A stretch of DNA of 64,000 nt from positions 1-64,000 of the forward strand of contig JAYQOT010000001.1 in NCBI GenBank assembly GCA_038144955.1, given 5' to 3'. The position numbers were made by a program, and so were the translations under genes. Below are positions 51,908 to 62,027 of the stretch, piece by piece; the first letter of the stretch is position 1, and each line of letters begins with the position of its first letter. Under the pieces are notes generated by a model, which saw only the letters and a list, made by a program, of their open reading frames with translations, did no database searches and was not told the DNA's origin. Origin of the DNA: Ga0077527 sp038144955 (lineage in GTDB: Bacteria; Pseudomonadota; Gammaproteobacteria; Burkholderiales; SG8-41).

Positions 51908-52983
51908 TTCTCTCGCAATGGCTGGAGCAGTATGTCCGAGCTTTCAATGTGTTCGGCTACCTCACGCTGCGGGCGGTGCTGGCCTGCCTGACGGCGCTGA
52001 TCATCTCCTTTGTCGTCGGTCCGGCACTGATCCGCAAGCTCACCGCGTACAAGATCGGCCAGGCCGTGCGTGACGACGGGCCGCAGACCCACCTGGTCAA
52101 GGCAGGAACACCGACGATGGGCGGCGCGCTGATACTTGTCGCGATACTCGTCACCACGCTGCTGTGGGCCGACCTGCAGAACCGGTTTGTCTGGATAGTG
52201 CTTGCAGTGACCGCCGGTTTCGGCGCCATCGGCTGGGTCGACGATTACCGCAAGGTGGTCCATCGCAATCCGAAAGGGCTTTCAGCGAAGGCCAAGCTGT
52301 TCTGGCAGTCGGTGATCGGGCTGAGCGCGGCCATTTTCATTGCCTATTCGTCCAATCTGCCGGCGCAAACGGCTTTCATCGTGCCTTTCTTCAAGCAGGT
52401 TGCGTATCCGCTGGGCGCGGTCGGGTTCATCGTCATGACTTACTTCGTGATCGTCGGCACCAGCAATGCCGTCAACCTGACCGATGGACTCGACGGGCTG
52501 GCGATCATGCCGACGGTGATGATCGGCAGCGCATTGGGAATTTTTGCCTACGTCGCCGGCAACGTCGTTTTCGCCAAGTATCTCGGGTTTCCGTACATCC
52601 CGGGCGCCGGCGAATTGACCGTGATCTGCGGCGCCATCGCCGGTGCAGGACTGGCGTTCCTCTGGTTCAACGCCTACCCGGCAGAGGTGTTCATGGGCGA
52701 TGTCGGCGCACTGGCGCTGGGTGCTGCGCTGGGCACGATCGCCGTGATCGTGCGCCAGGAAATCGTGCTCTTCATCATGGGTGGCGTGTTCGTTGTCGAA
52801 ACCCTGTCGGTGATGCTGCAGGTGGCTTCGTTCAAGCTCACCGGCAAGCGGATATTCCGCATGGCGCCGCTGCACCATCACTACGAATTGAAGGGCTGGA
52901 AAGAGAATCAGGTCGTTGTCAGGTTCTGGATCATCACGATGATGCTGGTTCTGGTGGGGCTTTCAACATTGAAGCTCAGATGA
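51898..52983 (+). CDS. mraY: Phospho-MurNAc-pentapeptide translocase MraY
   Basis: The 361-residue polytopic protein (about ten membrane segments) has the catalytic D-D-Y in G-W-V-D-D-Y-R-K and N-L-T-D-G-L-D-G, and the late histidine-rich P-L-H-H-H-Y-E. It moves phospho-MurNAc-pentapeptide to undecaprenyl phosphate, making lipid I at the inner membrane. About 100 bases separate it from murD, the widest gap in the front part of the cluster. Confidence 0.97.
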   Translation: MLLILSQWLEQYVRAFNVFGYLTLRAVLACLTALIISFVVGPALIRKLTAYKIGQAVRDDGPQTHLVKAGTPTMGGALILVAILVTTLLWADLQNRFVWIVLAVTAGFGAIGWVDDYRKVVHRNPKGLSAKAKLFWQSVIGLSAAIFIAYSSNLPAQTAFIVPFFKQVAYPLGAVGFIVMTYFVIVGTSNAVNLTDGLDGLAIMPTVMIGSALGIFAYVAGNVVFAKYLGFPYIPGAGELTVICGAIAGAGLAFLWFNAYPAEVFMGDVGALALGAALGTIAVIVRQEIVLFIMGGVFVVETLSVMLQVASFKLTGKRIFRMAPLHHHYELKGWKENQVVVRFWIITMMLVLVGLSTLKLR

Positions 52984-53086
52984 GATGCGGATTGACGCGC
53001 GCACATGCCGACTTGCAGGGCGGTATTTCCGGCCCGGGCGGAAAACGCACGGTTGCGTTCGCCATGGCGGCAGGAAGCGGCGACTG

Positions 53087-54454
53087 ATGCGTGCGCTCAA
53101 GGGGGCCCGCGTGGTCGTGATCGGTCTCGGGGACTCCGGGATGTCGATGGTCCGCTGGGCCAGTCGTCACGGTGCGCGGGTAAGCGGAACCGATACCCGG
53201 ACAGTGCCGCCATCTGCAGAACGATTGAGAAGCGAATTTCCTGACATGCCGTTGGCACTGGGTGTGGCACCCGATAACGAGATCGCCTGCGCCGACATCG
53301 TGGCGGTGAGTCCTGGCGTTGACCGGCGCGGCGGGGCGATCGCGGAGGCGGCACGGCGCGGAGTGCCGGTCGTGGGCGACATCGAGTTGTTTGCGCAGGC
53401 CCTTGCAACACGCAATGATGCGCCGCCGGTAGTCGCGATAACCGGATCCAACGGCAAGAGTACGGTGACTGCCATGGCCGGGGCGATCTGCGAGGCCGGC
53501 GGATTGCGGCCGCTGGTGGCGGGCAATATCGGGCTGCCTGTGCTTGATGCATGGTCCGGAATCGAAGATGGGGCGGCGATGCCCGGTGCCGTCGTGCTCG
53601 AGCTGTCGAGCTTCCAGCTGGAAAGCACCATTTCATTGCGGCCGCGCGCGGCCACGGTCCTCAACGTGACCGAGGATCATCTCGACCGTTACAGCGGCCT
53701 TGCCGAATATTCCGCGGCGAAGCAGCGGATTTTTGCCGGCGATGGCCTGCAAGTCATCAACCGCGATGACCGCTGGAGCGCGGGCATGGCAGTGAGCGGA
53801 CGGGGCGTGGTGAGCTTTGGCCTCGGCTTGCCGCCGACAGAAAACGACTGGGGCGTGGATGAACGGGCGACGCTGATGCGCGGTTCGTTCGGAATGGCTG
53901 CGATGGACAGCCTGCGCGTCACTGGTCTGCACAACGCCGCCAATGCGCTCGCGGCGGGGGCGTTATGCCGCGCGCTGAATGTGTCCGATACCGACATCGT
54001 GAGCGGCTGGCAGGCATTCGACGGATTACCGCACCGCGTAAAAAACATCAATACAATCAATAAGATATCATTCTACGACGACTCCAAGGGTACCAATGTC
54101 GGCGCCACAGTGGCGGCACTCACCGGGATGCCATGTCCGGTAGTGCTGATCGCTGGTGGGGATGGCAAGGGACAGGATTTTTCCCCGCTGGCCGCAGCCG
54201 TTCGCGGCAAAGCGCGTGCCGTGGTGCTCATCGGTCGCGATGGAGCGCGCATTGCTGGTGCCATAGGTGACGCGGCACCCGTGGTGCACGCGGCGGACAT
54301 GAATGCTGCTGTTGAAAGCGCCTATGCGGCAGCCAGGGCCGGTGACGCCGTGCTGCTGTCCCCTGCCTGCGCCAGTTACGACATGTTCCGCAATTACATA
54401 CACCGTGCAGAACAGTTTGCGGCAGCGGTGGAACGGCTGCGGAGGCGCTCATGA
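53087..54454 (+). CDS. murD: UDP-MurNAc-L-Ala:D-Glu ligase
   Basis: From ATG 53087 (AGGAAG upstream) the protein has 455 residues: V-V-V-I-G-L-G-D-S-G-M-S at the N-terminus, I-T-G-S-N-G-K-S-T for ATP and D-D-S-K-G-T-N in the C-terminal domain. It adds D-glutamate to UDP-MurNAc-L-Ala. An in-frame start near 52985 would add a basic tail absent in MurD, so it was rejected. Confidence 0.95.
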   Translation: MRALKGARVVVIGLGDSGMSMVRWASRHGARVSGTDTRTVPPSAERLRSEFPDMPLALGVAPDNEIACADIVAVSPGVDRRGGAIAEAARRGVPVVGDIELFAQALATRNDAPPVVAITGSNGKSTVTAMAGAICEAGGLRPLVAGNIGLPVLDAWSGIEDGAAMPGAVVLELSSFQLESTISLRPRAATVLNVTEDHLDRYSGLAEYSAAKQRIFAGDGLQVINRDDRWSAGMAVSGRGVVSFGLGLPPTENDWGVDERATLMRGSFGMAAMDSLRVTGLHNAANALAAGALCRALNVSDTDIVSGWQAFDGLPHRVKNINTINKISFYDDSKGTNVGATVAALTGMPCPVVLIAGGDGKGQDFSPLAAAVRGKARAVVLIGRDGARIAGAIGDAAPVVHAADMNAAVESAYAAARAGDAVLLSPACASYDMFRNYIHRAEQFAAAVERLRRRS

Positions 54455-55617
54455 GCCGGTATTCCGCAGCGGTCAGCCCGCGCCTCTTGGATGTCGAATA
54501 CGACAGCGCGTTGATCTGGGTCACCCTGCTGTTGCTGTCGTTCGGACTGGTGATGGTTTATTCGGCATCGATAGCCATAGCCGAGGCCGGCCGCAGTAGC
54601 GGCGGCAATCCGGCTCACTTCCTGGTCCGGCATGGCCTGTTCATCCTGATCAGTCTTTTTTCTGCGGCCATGGTGTTCCAGGTACCGCTGCGCCTGTGGC
54701 AGCAGGCGGCGCCATTCCTGTTCATGGCCGGCCTGGTGCTGCTGGTCCTGGTTCTGCTGCCGGGCATCGGTCGGGAAGTGAACGGCAGCCGGCGCTGGCT
54801 GTCGCTGTTCGTCGTCAATCTCCAGCCTTCGGAACTGATGAAGCTGTGCGCCGTGCTCTATGCGGCTGACTATACCGTCCGCAAGGCGGCGCACATGCAC
54901 AGTCTGAGCAAGGGTTTCATGCCGATGTTTTGCGTCATGCTGCTCACCGGTGCATTGTTGTTGCTCGAACCTGATTTCGGCGCGTTTGCAGTAATCACCG
55001 TCATTGCGATGAGCATGCTTTTCCTCGGCGGCATGAACTGGCGCCTGTTCGCCGGCCTGATCGTGATGCTTCTCTGCGGGTTCCTGCTGCTGATCTGGAC
55101 CAGCCCCTATCGCATGCAGCGCGTGATCGGCTTCATGGATCCCTGGGCTGATCCCTATGGCAAGGGCTACCAGTTGTCCCATGCGCTGATCGCGTTCGGC
55201 CGCGGCGAATGGTTCGGCGTAGGTCTCGGTGCGAGTGTCGAAAAACTGTTTTACCTGCCTGAGGCACACACCGATTTCCTGCTGGCCGTGATCGCTGAAG
55301 AGCTGGGATTTGCCGGCGTTGCGACACTGGCCATGCTGTTTGGCTGGATCGTGTGGCGGGCTTTCGCCATTGGCCGGCGAGCCGCCGATCTCGAGAGGCC
55401 GTTTGCGGCGCTGGTGGCACAGGGCATCGGTCTGTGGATCGGTGTACAGGCCATTATCAACATGGGCGTCAACATGGGCATATTGCCGACCAAAGGGCTG
55501 ACCTTGCCGCTGTTGTCATTCGGCGGCAGTGCAATCCTGGTGACCTGCTGTGCACTGGCGATACTGCTGCGTGTGGACTGGGAGAACCGGCAACAGATGC
55601 GGGGGTTCGCCGTATGA
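54451..55617 (+). CDS. ftsW: Septal peptidoglycan polymerase FtsW
   Basis: The 388-residue SEDS protein has about ten membrane segments, an N-terminal L-V-M-V-Y-S-A-S, L-Q-P-S-E-L-M-K and the C-terminal P-T-K-G-L-T-L-P-L-L-S-F-G-G-S. It polymerises lipid II glycans at the septum with FtsI. It overlaps murD and murG by 4 bases each (ATGA). Confidence 0.96.
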   Translation: MSRYSAAVSPRLLDVEYDSALIWVTLLLLSFGLVMVYSASIAIAEAGRSSGGNPAHFLVRHGLFILISLFSAAMVFQVPLRLWQQAAPFLFMAGLVLLVLVLLPGIGREVNGSRRWLSLFVVNLQPSELMKLCAVLYAADYTVRKAAHMHSLSKGFMPMFCVMLLTGALLLLEPDFGAFAVITVIAMSMLFLGGMNWRLFAGLIVMLLCGFLLLIWTSPYRMQRVIGFMDPWADPYGKGYQLSHALIAFGRGEWFGVGLGASVEKLFYLPEAHTDFLLAVIAEELGFAGVATLAMLFGWIVWRAFAIGRRAADLERPFAALVAQGIGLWIGVQAIINMGVNMGILPTKGLTLPLLSFGGSAILVTCCALAILLRVDWENRQQMRGFAV

Positions 55618-56687
55618 AGCGCACCCTGCTGGTCATGGCTGGCGGCACCGGAGGACACATCTTTCCGGCACTGGCGGTTGCCGACGTACTGCGCGCGAAG
55701 GGCTGGGAGGTGGTGTGGCTGGGCGCACGAGGCGGCATGGAGGAGCGGCTGATTCCGCCCCGGGGTTACCCGACGGTGTGGATCCGTTTCGGTGGCGTGC
55801 GCGGCAAAGGCTGGCTGCGCAAGCTGTTGTTGCCAACCGCACTGCTGGTGGCGTTCTGGCAAAGTGCGGCGGCCATCCTCCGCCATCGGCCCGATGTGGT
55901 GCTGGGCATGGGGGGATATGCGGCATTTCCCGGCGGCATGATGGCTGCGTTCTTCGGTCGGCCGCTGGTGATTCATGAACAGAATGCGGTGCCGGGAATG
56001 GCGAACAGGGTCCTGGCCGGGGTCGCAGACCGGGTGCTTTCGGCGTTTCCGGATGCATTTCGCGGCCGGGTGGATGTGGTCTGGTCGGGCAATCCGGTGC
56101 GGGAAGACATCGTCCGGCTCTCGCCTCCGGAGTCGCGTTTCGCCAATCGCAGCGGACCGCTGCAGCTTTTCATAGTCGGCGGCAGCCTCGGGGCCAAGGC
56201 CTTGAACGAAACCGTGCCGCAGGCACTCGCTCTGATTGCCGCAGCGGAACGGCCGCTGGTCACGCACCAGGCCGGAGAGGCGCATGTCGAAGCCTTGCGC
56301 AGGACCTACCGCGAAGCAGGGGTGGATGCCGAGGTTCTGGCTTTCATTGACGACATGGCTGCGCGATACGGCAAGGCAGACCTGATCATTTCGCGCGCAG
56401 GAGCGACCACGGTAACCGAGCTTGCGGTGGCGGGCGTGGGCAGCATACTCATTCCGTTTCCTCATGCGGTTGACGACCATCAGACCCGCAACGCGCGGTA
56501 TCTCGCCGACCGCGGCGCTGCGCTGCTGGTGCCTCAGGGCGAACTTACCCCGCAATCGTTGGCCGAGGTGCTGCGCGGGCTGACGCGGCAGAAACTGATG
56601 GACATGGCGCGCGCAGCGCGTGCACTCGGCAAACCCGAGGCGGCGCAAAAAGTGGCGGATCTTTGCATGGAGCTCGCGCCGGCATGA
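55614..56687 (+). CDS. murG: UDP-GlcNAc:lipid I N-acetylglucosaminyltransferase
   Basis: The 357-residue GT-B enzyme starts at ATG 55614 with M-A-G-G-T-G-G-H-I-F-P-A-L-A-V-A, then H-E-Q-N-A-V-P-G and S-R-A-G-A-T-T-V-T-E-L, the sugar-nucleotide site. It makes lipid II from lipid I on the cytoplasmic face of the membrane. A longer in-frame extension upstream lies in ftsW and was rejected. Confidence 0.96.
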   Translation: MKRTLLVMAGGTGGHIFPALAVADVLRAKGWEVVWLGARGGMEERLIPPRGYPTVWIRFGGVRGKGWLRKLLLPTALLVAFWQSAAAILRHRPDVVLGMGGYAAFPGGMMAAFFGRPLVIHEQNAVPGMANRVLAGVADRVLSAFPDAFRGRVDVVWSGNPVREDIVRLSPPESRFANRSGPLQLFIVGGSLGAKALNETVPQALALIAAAERPLVTHQAGEAHVEALRRTYREAGVDAEVLAFIDDMAARYGKADLIISRAGATTVTELAVAGVGSILIPFPHAVDDHQTRNARYLADRGAALLVPQGELTPQSLAEVLRGLTRQKLMDMARAARALGKPEAAQKVADLCMELAPA

Positions 56688-58081
56688 GACACAAGGTGCG
56701 AAACGTGCATTTTGTCGGTATCGGCGGCGCCGGGATGAGCGGCATTGCCGAGGTTCTGCTCAATCTGGGTTATGCGGTCAGCGGGTCCGACCTGAATGAG
56801 ACCAACGCCACACGTCGTCTGACGGGAATGGGCGCCCGGGTTCATGTTGGCCATGCCCCCGAGCATGTCAGCGCGGCTGATGTGGTGGTGATTTCCAGTG
56901 CGGTCAAGGCGGACAACCCCGAAGTCCTGGCGGCGAGGAGTCGCAGCATTCCAGTGGTCCCGCGCGCGTTGATGCTGGCCGAATTGATGCGGCTGAAGCA
57001 GGGCATCGCGGTGGCAGGCACCCACGGCAAAACCACGACGACCAGCCTGGCCGCCAGTGTGCTGGCCGAGGGCGGACTTGACCCCACGTTCGTGATCGGG
57101 GGGCGGCTGGAAAGTGCCGGTGCCCACGCTCGCCTGGGCGCCGGGGAATTCATCGTTGCCGAGGCTGACGAGTCGGATGCCTCATTCCTGCATCTGCAGC
57201 CGGTGATTTCGGTGGTCACCAATATCGATGCCGATCACATGGAGACCTACGGACATTCGCTGGACAGGCTGAAACAGGCGTTTGTCGATTTTGTCGAAGG
57301 ATTGCCGTTCTACGGGGTGGCAGTGCTGTGCAATGACGATCCCAACGTGCGGTCCATCATGCCGCGTCTGACCCGAACCATGGTGACCTATGGAGTGGGG
57401 GAAGGAGCACAAATTCGAGCCACTGCGGTGACTGCTGCTGCAGGACGCATGCGTTTCCGGGTCCAGCGCAAAAACGGCAAGCGCCTGCCCGATCTCGACA
57501 TCACACTCAATCTGGCCGGCATGCACAACGTGCTCAACGCGTTGGCTGCGATTGCGGTGGGCATGGAAGTCGGGGTTGCGGACGAAAAGATCGTCAAGGC
57601 GCTCGACGAATTCAAGGGTGTGGGAAGGCGCTTCCAGCGCTACCCGCCGGTGCGCGCGGAAGGCGGCGGTTTTTTTGATCTGATCGACGATTATGGTCAT
57701 CACCCGGTGGAAATGGCTGCAACCATTGCCGCGGCAAGAGGGGCATTCCCGGGGCGCAGGCTGGTGCTGGCCTTTCAGCCCCATCGTTATTCGCGGACGC
57801 GTGACTGTTTCGAGGATTTTGCCCGGGTGCTTTCGACGGTGGATGCATTGCTGCTGACGGAGGTGTATGCCGCGGGCGAGATGCCCATCGTGGCGGCGGA
57901 TGGCCGTGCGCTGGCTCGTGCGGTGCGCGTGCTCGGCAAGGTGGAGCCGGTATTCGTGGAGCAGGTGGACGATCTGCCTTCGGCCATTCGTGGCACGGCG
58001 CGCGACGGCGATGTGGTGCTCGCGATGGGTGCTGGCTCGATAGGCACTGTCGCCGGAAAGCTGGCGCAGGGGGATGCATGA
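56684..58081 (+). CDS. murC: UDP-N-acetylmuramate:L-alanine ligase
   Basis: The 465-residue ligase begins R-H-K-V-R-N-V-H-F-V-G-I-G-G-A-G-M-S-G-I-A (ATG 56684, overlapping the murG stop) and has G-T-H-G-K-T-T-T and D-D-Y-G-H-H-P. It adds the first L-alanine to UDP-MurNAc, ahead of MurD. Confidence 0.96.
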   Translation: MRHKVRNVHFVGIGGAGMSGIAEVLLNLGYAVSGSDLNETNATRRLTGMGARVHVGHAPEHVSAADVVVISSAVKADNPEVLAARSRSIPVVPRALMLAELMRLKQGIAVAGTHGKTTTTSLAASVLAEGGLDPTFVIGGRLESAGAHARLGAGEFIVAEADESDASFLHLQPVISVVTNIDADHMETYGHSLDRLKQAFVDFVEGLPFYGVAVLCNDDPNVRSIMPRLTRTMVTYGVGEGAQIRATAVTAAAGRMRFRVQRKNGKRLPDLDITLNLAGMHNVLNALAAIAVGMEVGVADEKIVKALDEFKGVGRRFQRYPPVRAEGGGFFDLIDDYGHHPVEMAATIAAARGAFPGRRLVLAFQPHRYSRTRDCFEDFARVLSTVDALLLTEVYAAGEMPIVAADGRALARAVRVLGKVEPVFVEQVDDLPSAIRGTARDGDVVLAMGAGSIGTVAGKLAQGDA

Positions 58082-59060
58082 GCACGGGACCGACATGGAC
58101 ATGAGCGAATTGAAAAATATTCCCGCCGGAGAATTGCGCGGCAAGCTCATCCGTGATGAGTCGATGGCGCGTCATGTCAGCTGGCGCGCGGGCGGCAGGG
58201 CGCGCCAGGCCTACATGCCGGCAGACCTGGACGACATGGCGGCGTTTCTTCGCGGATTGCCTGGCGATGAGCCGGTGTGCATGGTGGGACTGGGCAGCAA
58301 TCTGCTGGTGCGTGACGGCGGGTTCGAGGGTACGGTCATCTTCACCCACTGGGCTCTGCGGGATCTGCAGGTATCGCGCAGCGGCTCATCCGGCGGCGAA
58401 ATCCGGGCACAGGCCGGAGTCGCGTGCCCCAAGGTGGCGCGCACGGCTGCACTCAATGATCTTGCCGGCGCGGAATTCCTTGCCGGCATACCCGGGACCA
58501 TCGGCGGGGCGCTGGCGATGAACGCCGGCTGTTACGGAGGCGAAACCTGGAATCTGGTCGCGCAGGTAGAGACCATCGACCGCGGCGGAATGATTCGTGT
58601 CCGTACTCCCCGCCATTACCACATTGCCTATCGCAGCGTGCAGGCACGCAGCCGCCAGCTGTCGAGCGTGTCGGGTGCCGGTCTCGACGGCGACGAGGAA
58701 TGGTTCGTGTCGGCCACGTTCAGGATGGAGCATGGTGACGGCGCCCGTTCACGGATGGAAATCAAATCGCTGCTTTCCCGGCGCATAGCCGCTCAGCCGC
58801 TGGGCATTCCCAACGCCGGATCCGTCTTTCGCAATCCGGATGGCGATCACGCGGCCCGGCTGATCGAGGCATGCGGCCTCAAGGGTACGAAAATCGGCGG
58901 CGCTTCAATTTCCGTGAAACATGCCAATTTCATAGTCAACGACGATGGCGCAACCGCTGCCGATATCGAGGCGCTGGTCGAATTGGCGCAATCCGCCGTG
59001 CAGCAGCGATTCGGCATAGCGCTGGAGCGCGAAGTGCGCATTATCGGAGTGGGCGCATGA
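58074..59060 (+). CDS. murB: UDP-N-acetylenolpyruvoylglucosamine reductase
   Basis: The 328-residue FAD enzyme has S-W-R-A-G-G, V-G-L-G-S-N-L-L-V-R-D, G-I-P-G-T-I-G-G-A-L-A-M-N-A-G and a Ser in N-A-G-S-V-F-R-N-P. It reduces the enolpyruvyl ether to UDP-MurNAc with NADPH. The start is unsure: ATG 58074 overlaps murC by 8 bases, and ATG 58095 or 58101 would remove a seven- to nine-residue lead not needed for the fold. Confidence 0.94.
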   Translation: MHEHGTDMDMSELKNIPAGELRGKLIRDESMARHVSWRAGGRARQAYMPADLDDMAAFLRGLPGDEPVCMVGLGSNLLVRDGGFEGTVIFTHWALRDLQVSRSGSSGGEIRAQAGVACPKVARTAALNDLAGAEFLAGIPGTIGGALAMNAGCYGGETWNLVAQVETIDRGGMIRVRTPRHYHIAYRSVQARSRQLSSVSGAGLDGDEEWFVSATFRMEHGDGARSRMEIKSLLSRRIAAQPLGIPNAGSVFRNPDGDHAARLIEACGLKGTKIGGASISVKHANFIVNDDGATAADIEALVELAQSAVQQRFGIALEREVRIIGVGA

Positions 59061-59968
59061 GCGGATTCGGAAAAATCGCGGTACTGATGGGCGGTCGCAG
59101 CGCTGAGCGGGAAATATCCCTGATGAGCGGCGGCAACGTGCTTGAGGCATTGCGATCCTCCGGCCTTGACGCCCATGCCTTCGATCCGGCCGAACGCGAG
59201 ATTTTCGATCTCGGGAGGGAGGGGTACGAGCGGGTATTCATCACCCTGCACGGAAGATACGGCGAAGACGGTACCGTACAGGGTGCGCTGGAATTGATGG
59301 GTATTCCTTACACCGGCAGCGGGGTCATGGCTTCGGCGCTGGCGATGGATAAAGTGCGCACCAAGCTGGTGTGGCAGGCGGCGGGCATACCGACCCCCCG
59401 TAGTGAATCGATAAATGCCGGCAGTGACTGGGACGGTGTTGCCAGGCGCCTAGGGCTGCCGCTGATCGTCAAGCCGGTGCGCGAGGGTTCAACCATTGGC
59501 CTCACTAAAGTCAAAGCGGTTGCTGAACTCGAGGTGGCACATGCCCAGGCTGCACGCCATGACCCGATGGTCATGGCGGAGGAATTCATCGCCGGGGACG
59601 AGTTGACAGGGGCCTTTCTGGGCGATCAGCCGTTGCCGCTGATCCGCATCGAGGCACCGCAAGGAAATTACGACTACCAGAACAAGTATTTCAGCGACGA
59701 GACCAAATACCACTGTCCCTGCGGGCTTCCCGAGGCCGAGGAAATGCGCATCCGCGAAATGGTGATGAAGAGCGCGCAGGTGCTGGGCTGCGAAGGCTGG
59801 GGGCGTGCAGATCTGATTCGCCGGCCGGACGGCAGTGTGCAGTTTCTTGAAATGAACACTTCACCGGGTATGACTGGTCACAGCCTGGTGCCGATGGCTG
59901 CCCGACAGGCGGGGCTGTCTTTCAACAGTCTGGTAATGCGGATACTGGAGCTCGCCCATGTGGGATAA
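59057..59968 (+). CDS. ddl: D-alanine:D-alanine ligase
   Basis: The 303-residue ATP-grasp ligase (ATG 59057, overlapping the murB stop) has V-L-M-G-G-R-S-A-E-R-E-I-S-L, H-G-R-Y-G-E-D-G-T-V-Q-G and E-M-N-T-S-P-G-M-T. It makes the dipeptide used by MurF. Its end overlaps ftsQ by 11 bases. Confidence 0.96.
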   Translation: MSGFGKIAVLMGGRSAEREISLMSGGNVLEALRSSGLDAHAFDPAEREIFDLGREGYERVFITLHGRYGEDGTVQGALELMGIPYTGSGVMASALAMDKVRTKLVWQAAGIPTPRSESINAGSDWDGVARRLGLPLIVKPVREGSTIGLTKVKAVAELEVAHAQAARHDPMVMAEEFIAGDELTGAFLGDQPLPLIRIEAPQGNYDYQNKYFSDETKYHCPCGLPEAEEMRIREMVMKSAQVLGCEGWGRADLIRRPDGSVQFLEMNTSPGMTGHSLVPMAARQAGLSFNSLVMRILELAHVG

Positions 59969-60710
59969 ACCGGCCGCTCTCGGAATGCTTGCCGATCTGC
60001 TGGTCGTCGCTTCGCTGCTGGGGTTGTTGTACGGGGGTGTGCTGTTCGCCGTGCGTTCGCCGGTCTTTTCGATCACCGACGTTCGCGTGATGTCGTCGCC
60101 GGCGCATGTTACCCGCGAGCAAATCGAGGAGATCGTCAGGCGGGAAGTGCGCGGTACTTTTTTTACCCAGAAGCTGGGGCAGGCACGCAGTGCGTTCGAA
60201 ACCCTGCCCTGGGTGCGCCGTGCCGATATCCGCCGCCGCTGGCCCGGCGCCCTGGATGTCACCCTGGTCGAGCACGAACCACTTGCGCGCTGGGGAAAGA
60301 CCGCACTGGTCAATTCGCACGGCGAAGTATTCAGTGCGGCTTACGACGGAACACTGCCGCTATTCAACGGGCCTGCGGATGCAGCGAAGGAGATGGCGAT
60401 CCAGTATGACCATTTCAGGCGCAATCTCGCCGCGATCGGCAGGGTGCCAGAGCAGATCAATGTGTCACCGCGACGGGCTTGGCAGATACGCCTGGATGAC
60501 GGCATGACGCTGGATCTAGGTCGGGAACGCATCGAGGAAAGGCTGCGGCGGTTTGTGGCGGCTCATTCACTGACTATCGCTCGCCTGGGTCGGCGCGTGG
60601 AACACGTCGACCTGCGCTATGCCAACGGATTTGCCGCACAAGTGCCGGGGTTTATGCCCGCAGTATCAACCCGGCCGGGACGCGGTGTTCAGGGACAACG
60701 GGAGCCATGA
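59958..60710 (+). CDS. ftsQ: Cell division protein FtsQ
   Basis: The 250-residue bitopic protein has a membrane segment near residues 10-32, then a periplasmic POTRA region (F-S-I-T-D-V-R-V, with P-W-V-R-R-A-D-I-R-R-R-W-P) and a beta domain (W-G-K-T-A-L-V-N-S-H-G-E-V-F). It recruits FtsB/FtsL to the septum. The start ATG lies in the end of ddl. Confidence 0.93.
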   Translation: MWDKPAALGMLADLLVVASLLGLLYGGVLFAVRSPVFSITDVRVMSSPAHVTREQIEEIVRREVRGTFFTQKLGQARSAFETLPWVRRADIRRRWPGALDVTLVEHEPLARWGKTALVNSHGEVFSAAYDGTLPLFNGPADAAKEMAIQYDHFRRNLAAIGRVPEQINVSPRRAWQIRLDDGMTLDLGRERIEERLRRFVAAHSLTIARLGRRVEHVDLRYANGFAAQVPGFMPAVSTRPGRGVQGQREP

Positions 60711-61945
60711 GTAAAAACAGGGAAAGCAAAAAACTGGTGGTGGGGCTGGACATCGGCACCTCAAAGATCGTGGCGATAGTCGCCGAGCTCAAGCCGGAGG
60801 GCGGCTACGAAATCATCGGCATGGGCAGCCATCCTTCGCGCGGGCTTAAGAAAGGTGTGGTGGTCAATATCGAGACTACGGTTAATGCCATCCAGCGTGC
60901 ATTGGAGGAGGCCGAACTGATGGCCGACTGCAAGATACGGGAGGTCTATACCGGCATCGCCGGCAACCACATCAAAAGCTTCAATTCGCAGGGCATGGTC
61001 GCGATCAAGGACAAGGAGGTCGCGCAGATGGACATCGACCGGGTGATCGAGACCGCGAAGGCGGTGCAGATTCCCAATGACCAGCAAATCCTGCACGTGC
61101 TGAACCAGGAATTCATCATCGACGGCCAGGAGGATGTGCGCGAACCGCTGGGCATGTCGGGCGTGAGGCTCGAGGTCAAGGTGCACATCGTGACGGGCGC
61201 AGTATCGGCGGCACAGAACATCATCAAGTGCGTGCGCCGCTGCGGTCTCGAAGTCAACGACCTGGTTCTGCAACCGCTGGCTTCGTCGGTCGCCGTGTTG
61301 TCCGAAGATGAAAAGGACCTCGGCGTGTGCCTGGTCGACATCGGCGGGGGTACTACCGACATGGCGGTGTTCACGCACGGCGCGATCCGGCACACCGCGG
61401 TGATCCCGATCGCCGGTGACCAGATTACCAATGACATCGCGATGGCGCTGCGCACGCCGACCAAGGATGCTGAAGACATCAAGCAGCGTTTCGGTTGTGC
61501 GTTGTCACAGCTGGCCGACCCTCAGGAGATGGTCGACGTGCCCGGCGTCGGTGACCGCAGCACGCGCCAGCTCTCGCGCAAGACACTGGCCGAGGTCATC
61601 GAGCCCCGGGTCGAGGAGCTTTATTCGCTGGTGCAGGCCGAGTTGAGACGCAGTGGTTACGAAGAATTGTTGTCATCCGGTGTGGTGCTTACCGGGGGAT
61701 CGAGCGCGATGCAGGGCATGGTCGAGCTTGGCGAAGAGATATTCCACATGCCGGTGCGCATCGGCATGCCGCAGTACAGCGGGGGACTGGCCGAGGTGGT
61801 ACGCAGTACGCGCTACGCGACCGGCGTCGGACTGTTGATTGCAGGGGTGGACGAACATCGCGAGCGTGAGGCGGCGCGCATGCATGTCACCAGTTTCCAG
61901 CAGGTGATGGACCGGATGAAGAACTGGTTTACGGGAAATTTTTGA
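60707..61945 (+). CDS. ftsA: Cell division protein FtsA
   Basis: The 412-residue actin-like protein has G-L-D-I-G-T-S-K and V-D-I-G-G-G-T-T-D-M for ATP, and ends in the amphipathic M-D-R-M-K-N-W-F membrane anchor. It ties FtsZ filaments to the membrane and recruits later division proteins. ATGA overlap with ftsQ. Confidence 0.96.
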   Translation: MSKNRESKKLVVGLDIGTSKIVAIVAELKPEGGYEIIGMGSHPSRGLKKGVVVNIETTVNAIQRALEEAELMADCKIREVYTGIAGNHIKSFNSQGMVAIKDKEVAQMDIDRVIETAKAVQIPNDQQILHVLNQEFIIDGQEDVREPLGMSGVRLEVKVHIVTGAVSAAQNIIKCVRRCGLEVNDLVLQPLASSVAVLSEDEKDLGVCLVDIGGGTTDMAVFTHGAIRHTAVIPIAGDQITNDIAMALRTPTKDAEDIKQRFGCALSQLADPQEMVDVPGVGDRSTRQLSRKTLAEVIEPRVEELYSLVQAELRRSGYEELLSSGVVLTGGSSAMQGMVELGEEIFHMPVRIGMPQYSGGLAEVVRSTRYATGVGLLIAGVDEHREREAARMHVTSFQQVMDRMKNWFTGNF

Positions 61946-62027
61946 ATGGGTGTGAACGGCAAAAAATCGGATTTCAGGGTGCAGGATATTTTCAACATTA
62001 CTTTGTTTGCGGAAAAAGGAGGCTCAC